DNA of 52,771 nucleotides from Acidimicrobiales bacterium (GCA_035531755.1 DATKSK010000035.1:1-52771), one strand, 5' to 3'; numbered from the stretch's first letter, positions 8,375 to 17,471 are shown. Numbers and translations: made by a program. The notes: generated by a model not told the origin, from the sequence alone.

Positions 8375-9298
8375 TCAGTCCCCGTCGTCGGGCGCTCGTC
8401 GCAGCGGCCCGTCGTTGCCGTAGTGGGCCAGGAAGAGCTCCTCCAGCGACGGCTCGCGGCTGAGCAGCTCGCGGACACCCGTGTCGCCGAGTGCCGCCAG
8501 GAGGGGGTCGACGGGTCCCTGGACGTGGCATCGGAGCCGGTGCCCGTGCACCTCCACCGCCGACACTCCGAGGACCCCCGTCACGTCGGGCACCGGGCCG
8601 TCGAAGACCGCCTCCACCGAGAGCGCCGACAGATGGCGCATCTCCGCCAAGGTTCCCATCTCGACGAGCACCCCCTCCCGGAGGATGCCGATGCGGTCAC
8701 AGAGGGCCTCGACCTCGCTCAGGATATGGGACGACAGGAAGACCGTCTGGCCCTGTGCCCGGGCCTCCTGGATGCATCGCCGGAAGGCCTGCTCCATGAT
8801 GGGGTCGAGGCCGCTCGACGGCTCGTCGAGGACTAGCAGGTCCGGCCGGGTCATGAAGGCGGCGATCAGGATCAGCTTCTGGCGGTTGCCCTTCGAGTAG
8901 GCGCGCACCTTCTTCGACGGGTCGAAGGCGAAGCGCTCGATGAGCTCGTCGCGGTACGCGTCGTCGACCGCGCCCTGGAGACGACCGAGGAGATGCAGTG
9001 TCTCCGCACCGGTGAGCGAGGGCCACAGGTTGGTCTCCCCGGGCACGTAGGCGAGCCGGCGATGCGCCTCCACGGTCTGGCGCTGGCTGTCGAGGCCGAA
9101 GATCTCCGCGCTCCCCGACGTCGGACGGACGAGCCCCAGGAGGAGACGGATGGTGGTGGTCTTCCCCGCGCCGTTGGGGCCCAGGTAGCCCATGACCTCA
9201 CCCGGCGCGATCTCGAGGTCCAGGTCCGTCAGCGCCGCGATCCGGCCGAAGTGCTTGGTCAGCCCGACAGTCCGGACGGCGGGTGTCCCCGTAGTCAT
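8375..9298 (-). CDS. ABC transporter ATP-binding protein (exporter)
   Basis: The start is ATG 9298 with GGGAGG upstream; the product is 307 aa. Visible parts are Walker A GPNGAGKTT (~residue 41), a Q-loop region at VPGETNLWP (Q replaced by E, as in this exporter subgroup), a signature segment YSKGNRQKLILIAAF, Walker B LLVLDEPSSGLDP and the switch His in FLSSHILSE. The C-terminal ~90 residues form the DUF4162-like extension seen in drug-export ATPases. It pairs with the downstream 12-TM permease. Confidence 0.9.
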   Translation of the reverse strand: MTTGTPAVRTVGLTKHFGRIAALTDLDLEIAPGEVMGYLGPNGAGKTTTIRLLLGLVRPTSGSAEIFGLDSQRQTVEAHRRLAYVPGETNLWPSLTGAETLHLLGRLQGAVDDAYRDELIERFAFDPSKKVRAYSKGNRQKLILIAAFMTRPDLLVLDEPSSGLDPIMEQAFRRCIQEARAQGQTVFLSSHILSEVEALCDRIGILREGVLVEMGTLAEMRHLSALSVEAVFDGPVPDVTGVLGVSAVEVHGHRLRCHVQGPVDPLLAALGDTGVRELLSREPSLEELFLAHYGNDGPLRRAPDDGD

Positions 9299-9482
9299 GC
9301 GGCCTCCCTCTCGGTCTCGGGGCAGTCCTGAGGCTAAGAGGAGGAGTCGTGCCCGTCGAACATGGGGGGTTCTGTGCCTCGACCCGCCGGTGGCTGACCG
9401 CGTCGGGTTGTCGCTCCGGCACGGGGCAACGCGCCGGCCGAGCCGTGTTGAGCCTCGGTGCCCGCTCCGATAGACCCTGTCC

Positions 9483-10232
9483 ATGTCGTTGCCCGCCGCC
9501 CTGGCCGTCGTCGGCGCGGGCCTGCTGGCGGGAACGATCAACACCATCGTCGGTTCCGGTTCGCTCATCACGTTCCCGACCCTGCTCGCCCTCGGGTTCA
9601 CGCCTGTCGTGGCCAACGTGAGCAACACCGTGGGGCTCGTTCCCGGCTCCTTCAGTGGGGCTGTCGCCTACCGGGCCGAGCTGCGCGGCCAACGGCCCCG
9701 GCTGATCGTCCTGGGGACGGCGTCGGTCATCGGCGGCGCCACAGGAGCGCTCCTGCTCCTGAACCTGCCGGGCAGTGTGTTCCGGCACGTGGTGCCGGCG
9801 CTCATCCTGGTGGCCTGCGCCCTGGTGGCGCTCCAGCCGTGGCTGTCGGCGCGCTTGGCCCACCGGCGCGAGCGCCACGCCCACGGCGGCCCTGCGCTGT
9901 TTCTCTCGGTGTTCGCCACCGGGGTGTACGGGGGGTACTTCGGGGCCGCCCAAGGAGTGATCCTGGTGTCGCTCCTGGGCATCTTCTTCGTCGACCATCT
10001 CCAGCGGCTGAACGCCGCCAAGAACGTCCTGGCGCTGTTGGTGAACGGAATGGCCGCGGCGCTGTTCATCGCCTCGACCCACGTGTCGTGGGAGGCCGCG
10101 GGGCTCATCGCGGCGGGATCCGTCGCCGGCGGCCAGATCGGCGGTGTCGTGGGTCGCCGGCTCCCGACCCCGTTGCTGCGGGTCGTCATCATCCTCGTGG
10201 GCGTGACCGCCGCGGTGGCCCTCCTCGTCTGA
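9483..10232 (+). CDS. TauE/SafE family anion permease
   Basis: The product is 249 aa with seven to eight membrane helices. The N-terminus AGLLAGTINTIVGSGSLITF carries the family motif (G-x-x-x-x-x-x-G-x-G-S-x-x-x-x-P), and an internal repeat GVYGGYFGAAQGVILV marks the second half. Members move sulfite, sulfonates or other small organic anions across the cytoplasmic membrane. It is transcribed away from the ABC exporter operon, with 184 nt between them that must hold both promoters. No substrate can be inferred from neighbours. Confidence 0.85.
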   Translation: MSLPAALAVVGAGLLAGTINTIVGSGSLITFPTLLALGFTPVVANVSNTVGLVPGSFSGAVAYRAELRGQRPRLIVLGTASVIGGATGALLLLNLPGSVFRHVVPALILVACALVALQPWLSARLAHRRERHAHGGPALFLSVFATGVYGGYFGAAQGVILVSLLGIFFVDHLQRLNAAKNVLALLVNGMAAALFIASTHVSWEAAGLIAAGSVAGGQIGGVVGRRLPTPLLRVVIILVGVTAAVALLV

Positions 10233-10418
10233 GTCGCGTTCCCGGATCCCGTCGACCTGCGGTCGGGTGCAACGGCGTCCCGGGGCCCGGTCGGGGCGCC
10301 GGGGCCGGAGCGGGCCGGCCGCGACGAAACCCGCCATGATGTGCGCCGGCCGCCGACGGCTCGGACGGCCCCCGGCGATCGGCGACGCGTCGAACGTGAC
10401 GCAGTGAGGAGGGCAGCG

Positions 10419-11309
10419 GTGCGGCTGGGCATCGTGACCCCGGTGGTCAACCTGAACCCCCGGTTCGACCCTCCGCCGTGGGAAGTGGACGGGGGGATCG
10501 ACGACATCGTGGCGGTGGCCCGGGCCGCCGAACGTCTCGGGTACGACTGGGTGTCGTGCCCCGAGCACATCGCCATTCCCGAGGAGGTGGCGGGCGCCCG
10601 GGGTGCGCGGTACTGGGACCCCCTGACGACGCTGAGCTTCGTGGCCGCCACGACGAGCACCATCGGCCTGCTGTCCCACGTCCTCGTCCTCGGCTACCAC
10701 CACCCCCTCGACGTGGTCAAGCGCTTCGGGACGCTCGACGTCGCCAGTGGCGGCCGGGTGATCCTCGGCGTCGGCGTCGGTTCGCTCGAGGCGGAGTTCG
10801 ACCTGCTCGGCGCGCCGTTCGCCGATCGCGGTGCCCGCGCCGACGACGCCCTGCGGGCCATCCGGGCGTCGTTCGCCCGGGCGCGGCCGAGCTACTCGGG
10901 CACCCACTACCGCTACGAGGGGTTCGTCGTGGAGCCCAGCGGCGCCCAGGAGGGTGTGCGCATCTGGGTGGGTGGTCGCACGCGGCGGTCGCTGCGGCGC
11001 GCCCTCGAGCTCGGGGACGGGTGGATACCCTTCGGCCTCGGGCTCGACGACCTCGGGGCCCTGCTGTCCGCCCCCGACGTCACCGCCGCCCTCGCCGCCC
11101 GCGCCGGCCGGTTCGACATGGTGCTCGCCCCCGAGCCTCCGCTCGACCCGCTGGGCGATCCCGATGCCGCCGTCGCCGCGGTGCGCGCCTATGGCGACAT
11201 CGGGGCCACCGGCCTGTCCCTTCGCTTCCGGCACCGGTCGCGCGCCCACTACGTCGAACAGCTCGAGGCCATGCGGTCCGCCGCGGCCGCCGCCTCGGAC
11301 GGTCGCTGA
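10419..11309 (+). CDS. LLM-class (luciferase-like) flavin/F420-dependent oxidoreductase
   Basis: The start is GTG 10419 with GAGGAGGG 5 nt upstream; an upstream in-frame extension lacks any ribosome site. The product is 296 aa and begins MRLGIVTPVVNLNPRF. Family features are AERLGYDWVSCPEHI, 'WDPLTTLSFVAATTSTIGL', a non-prolyl-type HHPLDVVKRFGTLD, GRVILGVGVGS and IWVGGRTRRSLRRALELGDG near the end. These enzymes form a TIM barrel using FMN or F420. Actinobacterial context favours F420, but no residue proves it. It is followed 90 nt later by the RraA-like gene. Confidence 0.85.
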   Translation: MRLGIVTPVVNLNPRFDPPPWEVDGGIDDIVAVARAAERLGYDWVSCPEHIAIPEEVAGARGARYWDPLTTLSFVAATTSTIGLLSHVLVLGYHHPLDVVKRFGTLDVASGGRVILGVGVGSLEAEFDLLGAPFADRGARADDALRAIRASFARARPSYSGTHYRYEGFVVEPSGAQEGVRIWVGGRTRRSLRRALELGDGWIPFGLGLDDLGALLSAPDVTAALAARAGRFDMVLAPEPPLDPLGDPDAAVAAVRAYGDIGATGLSLRFRHRSRAHYVEQLEAMRSAAAAASDGR

Positions 11310-11399
11310 GGACCCGCCGGGTCGGTACGCTCGGCGGCCGACGCCGGGCCCGCCGTCGACCGAGAGAGCACGGGCCCACCCGAGGAGAGCCGCACGCCG

Positions 11400-12050
11400 A
11401 TGCCCAGCCCAGTCGACCCCGTCGCCGCGATCACCGAGCACGCCGCCGCGCTCCTCGGACTCGGGGCGGCCACGGTGGGCGAGTCCGGCGGCCTGCCCAT
11501 GCGTGCCCGGGTACGCGCCGCCTGGCCCGGTGCCCGCCTGGCGGCACCGGCGTTCCCGGTCCGGTGCACGCCCGGCGACAATCTCGCCGTCCACGTGGCG
11601 GTGGCGCGTGCCCCTCGCGGCTGCGTGCTGGCCGTCGACGTGGGGGACGCCGAGGAATTCGGCTACTGGGGCGAGGTGCTGACGACCGGGGCGGAGGCCC
11701 GGGGCCTGGTCGGGCTCGTGATCGACGGCGGCGTCCGTGACACCGCGGCCTTGGCGGCCCACGGCTTCCCCGTGTTCTCCACGACGGTGGCGCTGACGGG
11801 CGCCTCCAAGGTGTCGCCGGGCGTCGTGGGCACGCCCGTCGACGTCGGGGGGGTGACGGTGGCGGCCGGGGACTGGCTGGTGGGCGACGGCGACGGTGTC
11901 GCCGTCGTGCCCGCCGCCGCCCTCCACGAGGTGTTGGCGGCGGGGCGGGCCCGCGACGAGAAGGAGCGCGCCCTGTTCGTCGCCCTGCGCGCCGGCGCCA
12001 CGACGCTGGAGCTGCTCGGGCTCGACCCGTCGCCTGTGTCCGGGAGCTGA
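11400..12050 (+). CDS. RraA-like protein / aldolase-superfamily demethylmenaquinone-methyltransferase-like fold
   Basis: The product is 216 aa, with GAGGAGAGCC just before ATG 11400. The conserved substrate/metal loop GLVGLVIDGGVRDT is present (the RD pair positions the Mg/oxalacetate in class II aldolases), along with GDWLVGDGDGVAVVP near the C-terminus. Homologues include RraA (RNase E inhibitor) and 4-hydroxy-4-methyl-2-oxoglutarate or oxaloacetate aldolases. With a D-2-hydroxyacid dehydrogenase next door, a catabolic aldolase or oxaloacetate decarboxylase role is more likely than RNase regulation. Confidence 0.8.
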   Translation: MPSPVDPVAAITEHAAALLGLGAATVGESGGLPMRARVRAAWPGARLAAPAFPVRCTPGDNLAVHVAVARAPRGCVLAVDVGDAEEFGYWGEVLTTGAEARGLVGLVIDGGVRDTAALAAHGFPVFSTTVALTGASKVSPGVVGTPVDVGGVTVAAGDWLVGDGDGVAVVPAAALHEVLAAGRARDEKERALFVALRAGATTLELLGLDPSPVSGS

Positions 12051-12092
12051 ACGCCGGGTCGCCCGCGTGGCGGCGATGCGAGGGGCGTTCGC

Positions 12093-13043
12093 CTACGGCC
12101 CGACGAGGTTGGCCGGCATCCGGCCGGCCAACACGTCGCACACTCCCTGGCCGGCCACGCGTGCCATCTGCGTCCGGGTCGCCCGGCTGGCGCTGCCGAT
12201 GTGGGGGAGCAGCACGGCGCGCGGGGCGCTCAGCAGGCGCGGGTGCACGAGCGGCTCCCGCTCGAAGACGTCGATGCCCGCGGCGAGGATGGCACCGCTG
12301 TGCAGTGCTTCGGCCAGCGCCTCCTCGTCGACGACCGGACCGCGGGCGGTGTTCACCAGCACGGCATGGGAGCGCATCAGCGACAGCTCCCGGCCACCGA
12401 TGAGATGCCGAGTGGCGTCGTTCAGGGGGACATGCAGGCTCACGATGTCCGCTTCGGCCAGGAGCTGGTCGAGCACCGGGACGTACCCGGGCATCCCCGT
12501 GTCGCTGCGGCTGTGGTGGAGGACCTGCATGCCGAACCCCGAGGCGCGGCGGGCGACGGCCCGGCCGATGCGCCCGTAGCCGACGAGCCCCAGGGTCGCC
12601 CCGTGCACGTCGTGGCCCAGGTACTGGTTGATGCCCCAGCCGGGCCAGTCGCCCGCTCGGAGGTCACGCTCCGCCTCCGACGCCAGCCGACACGCCGCCA
12701 GCACGAGAAGGAACGCCAGGTCCGCGGTGGTCTCGTCGAGGACCCCGGGTGTGTTGCATACGGCCACGCCCAAGGCCCGGGCCGTCTCGACGTCGATGTT
12801 GTCGTAGCCCACGGCCACGTTGGCCACGACCCGGAGGCCCCGCGCCGCCCCGGCGCGCAGGACCTCCTCGTCGATCCGATCGGTGAGCAGGCACACCAGG
12901 GCGTCGACGGTCCCCGCCACGGCCACCAGCTCCTCGTGGGAGTAGGGCGTGTCGTCACGTCGCTGGACGACGTCGTGCCCGGCGTCCACGAGGGGGTCGA
13001 GCCCACCGTCGGGCAGGTGGCGGGTGACGAGGACTCGGGCCAC
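12093..13043 (-). CDS. D-2-hydroxyacid dehydrogenase (glyoxylate/hydroxypyruvate reductase type)
   Basis: The product is 316 aa. The NAD(P) motif is GLVGYGRIGRAVARR (~150-164). Catalytic residues sit in the usual places: Arg in VNTARGPVVDEEAL, Glu in DVFEREPLV and His in LLPHIGSASRATR. N-terminal VANVAVGYDNIDVETAR is typical of glyoxylate reductases. It acts in the cytosol, reducing glyoxylate, hydroxypyruvate or related 2-oxoacids. It converges with the RraA-like gene (42 nt apart) and is preceded by a cupin gene on the same strand. Confidence 0.9.
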   Translation of the reverse strand: MARVLVTRHLPDGGLDPLVDAGHDVVQRRDDTPYSHEELVAVAGTVDALVCLLTDRIDEEVLRAGAARGLRVVANVAVGYDNIDVETARALGVAVCNTPGVLDETTADLAFLLVLAACRLASEAERDLRAGDWPGWGINQYLGHDVHGATLGLVGYGRIGRAVARRASGFGMQVLHHSRSDTGMPGYVPVLDQLLAEADIVSLHVPLNDATRHLIGGRELSLMRSHAVLVNTARGPVVDEEALAEALHSGAILAAGIDVFEREPLVHPRLLSAPRAVLLPHIGSASRATRTQMARVAGQGVCDVLAGRMPANLVGP

Positions 13044-13135
13044 GACGCGGTGACGGCGCGGTCAGGCGGCCGTCGACGACGACACCGACAGCGTCGCCAT
13101 CCGGCCGGCGCGAACCGGCGTGCGGCCATCCACGG

Positions 13136-13519
13136 TCAGTGGTTCGTGTAGTCGATCGCGCCGGCGCCCTTGACGCCGATCGCGAAGCAGAAACAGTGGA
13201 TGGGGGCGTGGTCGCTCACGGGACGCAGGCTGTGCACCTTGTCGGGTGGGATGTACACCAGGTCCCCCTGCACGATGGGGCGGTCCTCGCCGTCGATGGT
13301 CATGATGCCCCGACCGGAGGTGACGTAATAGAACTCGTGGGTCGGGTGCGAGTGCGGGTCCACGTAACCGCCGCCGGCGACCTCGAACTCGTTGGCGAGC
13401 TCGAGGAAGCCCCCGTCGGTGATCTGCTTCATCTCGCCCGCCTTGACCAACCACCACACGGGGACGGTGCCGTTGTGCTCCACCTTGGGCTCGACGTCCT
13501 CGATGCTCCGAACGTCCAT
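13136..13519 (-). CDS. Cupin-domain protein
   Basis: The product is 127 aa, a single-domain cupin. Motif 1 is DPHSHPTHEFYYVTSGRG (two His and a Glu as metal ligands) and motif 2 is GDLVYIPPDKVHSLRPV (third His). It starts at ATG 13519 with an AGGAGGGG-type site. It is likely a small metalloenzyme or sugar/acid-binding protein. It is divergent from the ureidoglycolate-lyase-like gene across 74 nt, which suggests shared regulation. Confidence 0.85.
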   Translation of the reverse strand: MDVRSIEDVEPKVEHNGTVPVWWLVKAGEMKQITDGGFLELANEFEVAGGGYVDPHSHPTHEFYYVTSGRGIMTIDGEDRPIVQGDLVYIPPDKVHSLRPVSDHAPIHCFCFAIGVKGAGAIDYTNH

Positions 13520-13557
13520 GACGTCCCCTCCTCGCTCCCGGTCGACGGCTCGTAGAC

Positions 13558-13571
13558 TGACGGCGTCGTCA
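13558..13571. promoter_or_regulatory. Candidate operator in divergent promoter region
   Basis: The dyad TGACG-GCGT-CGTCA lies in the middle of the 74-nt gap between the divergent cupin and ureidoglycolate-lyase-like genes. TAGACT (13553-13558) and TAGATC (13576-13581) nearby could be -10 elements. The short arms make this tentative. Confidence 0.3.
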
Positions 13572-13593
13572 GCGTAGATCAGGGGGACGCCGC

Positions 13594-14100
13594 ATGGCCG
13601 AGGGCACGAGGCGCGTCGACGCCGAGGGCGTCACCGGGGAGACGTGGGCGCCGTTCGGCTGGATACCCCTCCCCGACACCGACCCGGACGACGGGGCCCA
13701 CCGCCTGGAATTCGAGTGGGGTGATCCCCACGTCAACGTGATCAGCCACGCCCCGGACGAGGTGGTGCGGGAGGGGGACGGGCTCGTCTGTGACCGGATG
13801 TACCGCCACGACACCCACACCCAGGTGTTGATGACGCTGAACGGCCCGTCGGTGATCGCCGTGGCCCCGGCCGACACCGACCTGTCCACCCCTGCCGGCC
13901 TCGCCGCGGTGCGGGCCTTCCGGCTGGAGACCCAGGATGCGGTGGTCCTGCACCGCGGCACCTGGCACTGGGGCCCCTTCCCCCTGGGAGCCGACCCGGT
14001 CCTCCTGTTCAACGTCCAAGGGCTCGGCTACGTCCGCGACAACGCGTCGGCCGACCTCGGCGGTCTCGGCGAGAAGCTCCTCGTCGTGGCGGGGGACTGA
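13594..14100 (+). CDS. Ureidoglycolate lyase (AllA)-like protein
   Basis: The product is 168 aa, the normal size for the family, a bicupin-like beta fold. Features are APFGWIPLPD near the start, a central THTQVLMTLNG, PSVIAVAPAD and VVLHRGTWHWGPFPLG, matching the AllA LHxGTWH active-site signature. AllA releases glyoxylate and urea from ureidoglycolate. No other purine/allantoin gene is nearby. The adjacent glyoxylate-reductase-like gene would consume glyoxylate, which gives an inferred link. Confidence 0.75.
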   Translation: MAEGTRRVDAEGVTGETWAPFGWIPLPDTDPDDGAHRLEFEWGDPHVNVISHAPDEVVREGDGLVCDRMYRHDTHTQVLMTLNGPSVIAVAPADTDLSTPAGLAAVRAFRLETQDAVVLHRGTWHWGPFPLGADPVLLFNVQGLGYVRDNASADLGGLGEKLLVVAGD

Positions 14101-14263
14101 GCCGGGCGGCCGCCGGGCGCCGCCTTCGGGGCCCGGTCCCGCCACCGGCTCCGCCCAGCGGGCGAACGCCATCACCCGCCGCAGTCGGCGACAATGACCG
14201 CGTCATGGGCCATCGGACGCGTCACCGGACTTCGCCGTCCGGCGACGCGGTCTCGGTGGGACC

Positions 14264-16771
14264 GTGAGGATCTCCCGGCGGCGACTGCTCGCCGCCGCCC
14301 CGCTGGCGGCGGCGGCGGTCGGGCTCGCCTCGTGCGGTGGCGCCGGGGACGACGAAGACCACCCGCTCGGGCTCCTCTCCCACGGGCCCCAGCTGTGGGA
14401 CATCCCCGATGCCGCCTGGCGCCGGTCCCTGGGCAGCCATCCGCCCGGGGCGACCGGGTCGTTCTCGCCCATCGGGACGTCGGCGCGGCCCGTCAGCCGG
14501 ACCAAGCGGGGGATCCCCGTCGGCGGCATCGGGACGGGGGCCTTCATGGTGAACCTGTCAGGGTCGTTCGGGCCCTGGCACCTCGACATCGGCGGTGACG
14601 ACTCGGTGGGCTCCCACTGGGGTTCCCCGGTGAACAGCGGGTTCGAACAACGGTTCCTGGCCGAGGCGGCCTTCCACGTCCGCCTGTCCACGGGCCCGTC
14701 GCCCACCGTCGTGGCTCTCGCCACGGAGGACCTCCTCCCGGCCTGGCAACTGCTCGAGCCGGGCGCCGGGCTCTACGCCGCGCTCTTCCCCAAGGCCTGG
14801 TTCGTCTACGACGACCTGCCCCTCCCGGTGGCCCTCAAGCAGTTGACCCCGTTCGTGGCGCGCGACGAGCGCCGGTCGTCGTTGCCGGGGGGGCTGTTCC
14901 AATTGGCGGTCGCCAATCCGACCAACGCGCCGGTCGACGTGGCCTGCATGCTCAGCTTCCCGAACGCGCCGTACCGCATGCCCACGACCGAGTACGAGTA
15001 CACGCGCAAGGGACTGCGTTCCGCAGCGGTGCGGGCACCGGGCATCGCCGGCGTCCGCCTGCAGGCCCAGCACCCCGAGAACGTGGCCGAGACGCAGCGC
15101 ACCGAGTGGGTGATCGCCGCCAAGGGACCGCGAGGGTCGTCGCTCACCACGACCGAGGACTGGGCGACCGACGGCGACGGGTCGGACCTGCTGGCCGCGT
15201 TCAACGCAGGCTCGCTCCCCGACCGGCCGCTCGATCCACGAGGGTTGGGCCTCGGCGGCGCGGTCTGCGTGTCGTTCTCGTTGGCACCCGGCGAGCGCCG
15301 GGCAGCCACGTTCGCGCTGACATGGGACTTCCCCGTGGTGCAATTCCGCAACCCCATCGACGGGACCAAATGGTGGAAGCGCTATACCGAGTGGTACCGG
15401 GGGCCGTACCGGGGATGGGCGATCGCACGCGACCTCCTCGACGGCGCATCGCGGCTCGAGCGTGGCATCGACGCGTGGTGGTCCCCGGTCGCGCAGGACC
15501 CGACGTATCCCCTCTGGCTCCGCAGCGCGGCGCTCAACGAGCTCTACTACGACGTGTTCGGCGGGGTCTTCTGGGAGAACGGCTGCATCTCGAAGCCCAA
15601 ACGCGCCGGGGCCCGCCCGGGCCAGCACCTCTATTTCGCCCTTGAGACCGACGTCTTCCGGGACTGCGAGTCGATGGACGTGCGCCACTACGAGACCCGT
15701 CACCTGCTCCAGCTGTTCCCGACGATCGAGCGCGACGTGCTGCTCGGGTGGGCGGACCTCGTCGCCGCCGACCCCAAGGGCCGGACGCCGCACGACGCCG
15801 GCAGCCCCGTGGACGACCCGTGGTTCGTCGTCAACCAGTACTCGGCCACGCGGCCGGGGGAGTCGCCGGTCGGCATCGACTGGCTCGACCTCCCGGCGAA
15901 GTTCGTCCAGCAGGCCCACGCCTACTGGACCTACACCGACGACGACACGTTCGCGGCGGACGTCTACCCGTCGTTGCGCCGGGCCATGGCCCACCTGATG
16001 GCGCGGGACCACGACGGCGACGGGATACCCGACGCCCTCGGCCTGTGCACGACCTACGACGCCATCGACATGGTGGGGGCGGCCATCTACGTCGCCGCCC
16101 TCACCATCGGCGCCTGTGAGGCCATGGCCGACTTCGCCCTCGTGCTGGACTCGTCTGCGGTGCAGGAGCAGTGGGCCGACGCCGCCGCCAAGGCGAGGGC
16201 GTCGGCGGAGGCCTCGCTGTGGGTCGACGCGGAGGGCTATTACAAGCTCGACACGGACGGGCCCTACAGCACCGCCTTGCTGGCGGACGCGCTGTGCGGC
16301 CAGCGCTATGCGGCGGGCGACGGCCTGGCCGACGTGCTCGACACCCAGCGCATGGCGTCGCATCTGTGGAGGGTCTACCAGCGCAACGTGCTGGGCGTCT
16401 CGAACGGGCAGTTCGGCGCCGTGAACGCCGTGGACACGTCGGGCGAGCCCGTGGCCACCGCGCAGGGAGAAGCGGTGTGGCCCGGGGGGACGTACTACAC
16501 GGCCTCGCTCATGCACACCATCGGGACGGCCGCCGGCCGCGACGACCTGGTGGCGGCCGCGCTCACGACCGGATACGGCGTGTACCGCACGACGTACGCC
16601 GACGACCGGACGGCGTTCTGGTTCGACACGCCCGCGCTGTGGCTCCCCGGGGAGGCGCCCGGTGACCCGATCCGGTACCGCGGCGCCCAGTACCAGCGGA
16701 GCCGGGCCGCCTGGGAGCTGCTCGTCGCCATCAAGGACCCGTTCCCACCGGGTTGGAGCCCGTCGGCCTGA
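14264..16771 (+). CDS. Secreted GH116-family glycosidase (GBA2/bile-acid beta-glucosidase-like)
   Basis: The start is GTG 14264; the product is 835 aa. The N-terminus MRISRRRLLAAAPLAAAAVG followed by LASC combines a twin-arginine-type SRRRLL with a lipobox, so export and lipid anchoring are likely. The N-terminal beta-domain has GIPVGGIGTGAFMVNLSGSF (the GG-x-G-x-G start of GH116). The C-terminal (alpha/alpha)6 domain has the regions DVFRDCESMDVRHYETRHL and DHDGDGIPDALGLCTTYDA, corresponding to the catalytic region of GH116 enzymes. Family members cleave beta-glucosides, beta-xylosides or glucosylceramide. The substrate is unknown. It stands apart from other sugar genes. Confidence 0.8.
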   Translation: MRISRRRLLAAAPLAAAAVGLASCGGAGDDEDHPLGLLSHGPQLWDIPDAAWRRSLGSHPPGATGSFSPIGTSARPVSRTKRGIPVGGIGTGAFMVNLSGSFGPWHLDIGGDDSVGSHWGSPVNSGFEQRFLAEAAFHVRLSTGPSPTVVALATEDLLPAWQLLEPGAGLYAALFPKAWFVYDDLPLPVALKQLTPFVARDERRSSLPGGLFQLAVANPTNAPVDVACMLSFPNAPYRMPTTEYEYTRKGLRSAAVRAPGIAGVRLQAQHPENVAETQRTEWVIAAKGPRGSSLTTTEDWATDGDGSDLLAAFNAGSLPDRPLDPRGLGLGGAVCVSFSLAPGERRAATFALTWDFPVVQFRNPIDGTKWWKRYTEWYRGPYRGWAIARDLLDGASRLERGIDAWWSPVAQDPTYPLWLRSAALNELYYDVFGGVFWENGCISKPKRAGARPGQHLYFALETDVFRDCESMDVRHYETRHLLQLFPTIERDVLLGWADLVAADPKGRTPHDAGSPVDDPWFVVNQYSATRPGESPVGIDWLDLPAKFVQQAHAYWTYTDDDTFAADVYPSLRRAMAHLMARDHDGDGIPDALGLCTTYDAIDMVGAAIYVAALTIGACEAMADFALVLDSSAVQEQWADAAAKARASAEASLWVDAEGYYKLDTDGPYSTALLADALCGQRYAAGDGLADVLDTQRMASHLWRVYQRNVLGVSNGQFGAVNAVDTSGEPVATAQGEAVWPGGTYYTASLMHTIGTAAGRDDLVAAALTTGYGVYRTTYADDRTAFWFDTPALWLPGEAPGDPIRYRGAQYQRSRAAWELLVAIKDPFPPGWSPSA

Positions 16772-16775
16772 CCGG

Positions 16776-16825
16776 CCCGGTCCACCGGCCACCGGACCGG
16801 CCCGGTCCACCGGCGACCGGACCGG
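16776..16825. repeat. Two 25-bp tandem copies, each a hairpin-forming dyad
   Basis: Units 16776-16800 and 16801-16825 differ at one base. Each contains CCGGTCC and GGACCGG arms about 10 nt apart, so either copy can form a hairpin. They follow the GH116 stop by 4 nt and may act as a GC-rich termination or mRNA-stabilising structure, though no T-run follows. Confidence 0.6.
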
Positions 16826-16871
16826 CCGGGGGTGCCAGACGGACGGCACCGTGGCGGGCCATGATCGGACG

Positions 16872-17471
16872 ATGGTGCGACACCCATCGCAGTGGGGTGC
16901 CGGGCGTCCCGCCGCCGACCTCACCGGCCGACTGCTGGTGGCGTCCACGCGGCTCGGTGACTCGAACTTCGAGGGGACGGTCACGCTCCTGCTCGACCAC
17001 GGGCCCGAAGGGGCACTGGGGGTCGTCCTCAATCAACCCACGCCCGTCCCCGTCGGGGAGATCCTGGCGCCGTGGCAGGAGGAGGCCGAGCGGGTCCCCC
17101 CCGGTGTCGTCTTCCGGGGAGGGCCGGTGTCGCCCGACGCCGTGATCGGCCTGGCACGCGCCGCCGCCCCCGTCGAGGATGCCCTGGGATGGCGATCGGT
17201 CATGGCGTCGGTCGGCACCGTCGACCTGGCCGTCGGGCCCGAGGCCCAGCCCGTGGTGCTCGCCGGCGCCCGGCTCTTCTCGGGGTACGCGGGCTGGGCG
17301 CCCGACCAGCTCGAGTCCGAGCTCGGCGAGCGGGCGTGGTTCGTGCTCGAGGCGCTGGAGTCCGACGTGTTCTGCACCGACGCCGACCGGCTCTGGCACG
17401 ACGTGTTGCGCCGCCAGGGCGGCGAGCTGTCGTTGCTCGCCGCCTACCCGAAGCACCCGACGCTCAACTGA
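16872..17471 (+). CDS. yqgE: YqgE/AlgH family protein
   Basis: The start is ATG 16872 (MVRHPSQWG); the product is 199 aa, normal for the family. The motifs are clear: LTGRLLVASTRLGDSNFEGT, LLDHGPEGALGVVLNQPTP, FRGGPVSPDAVI and FSGYAGWAPDQLESEL. YqgE/AlgH proteins are widespread cytosolic proteins (DUF179) with no settled biochemical role, although AlgH affects alginate and stress pathways in Pseudomonas. The spacing to the GH116 gene (100 nt of repeats) argues for a separate transcript. Confidence 0.9.
   Translation: MVRHPSQWGAGRPAADLTGRLLVASTRLGDSNFEGTVTLLLDHGPEGALGVVLNQPTPVPVGEILAPWQEEAERVPPGVVFRGGPVSPDAVIGLARAAAPVEDALGWRSVMASVGTVDLAVGPEAQPVVLAGARLFSGYAGWAPDQLESELGERAWFVLEALESDVFCTDADRLWHDVLRRQGGELSLLAAYPKHPTLN

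Noticed and set aside
6404-8836. Long plus-strand frame opposite the ABC exporter
   Set aside because: It is His/Arg/Gly-rich and antisense to an ATPase-permease pair with complete ABC motifs.
9198-11927. A very long open frame on the minus strand across the permease, LLM and RraA genes
   Set aside because: It lacks protein-like composition (long runs of H, R, G, D), opposes three genes with clear family motifs, and only stays open because of high GC.
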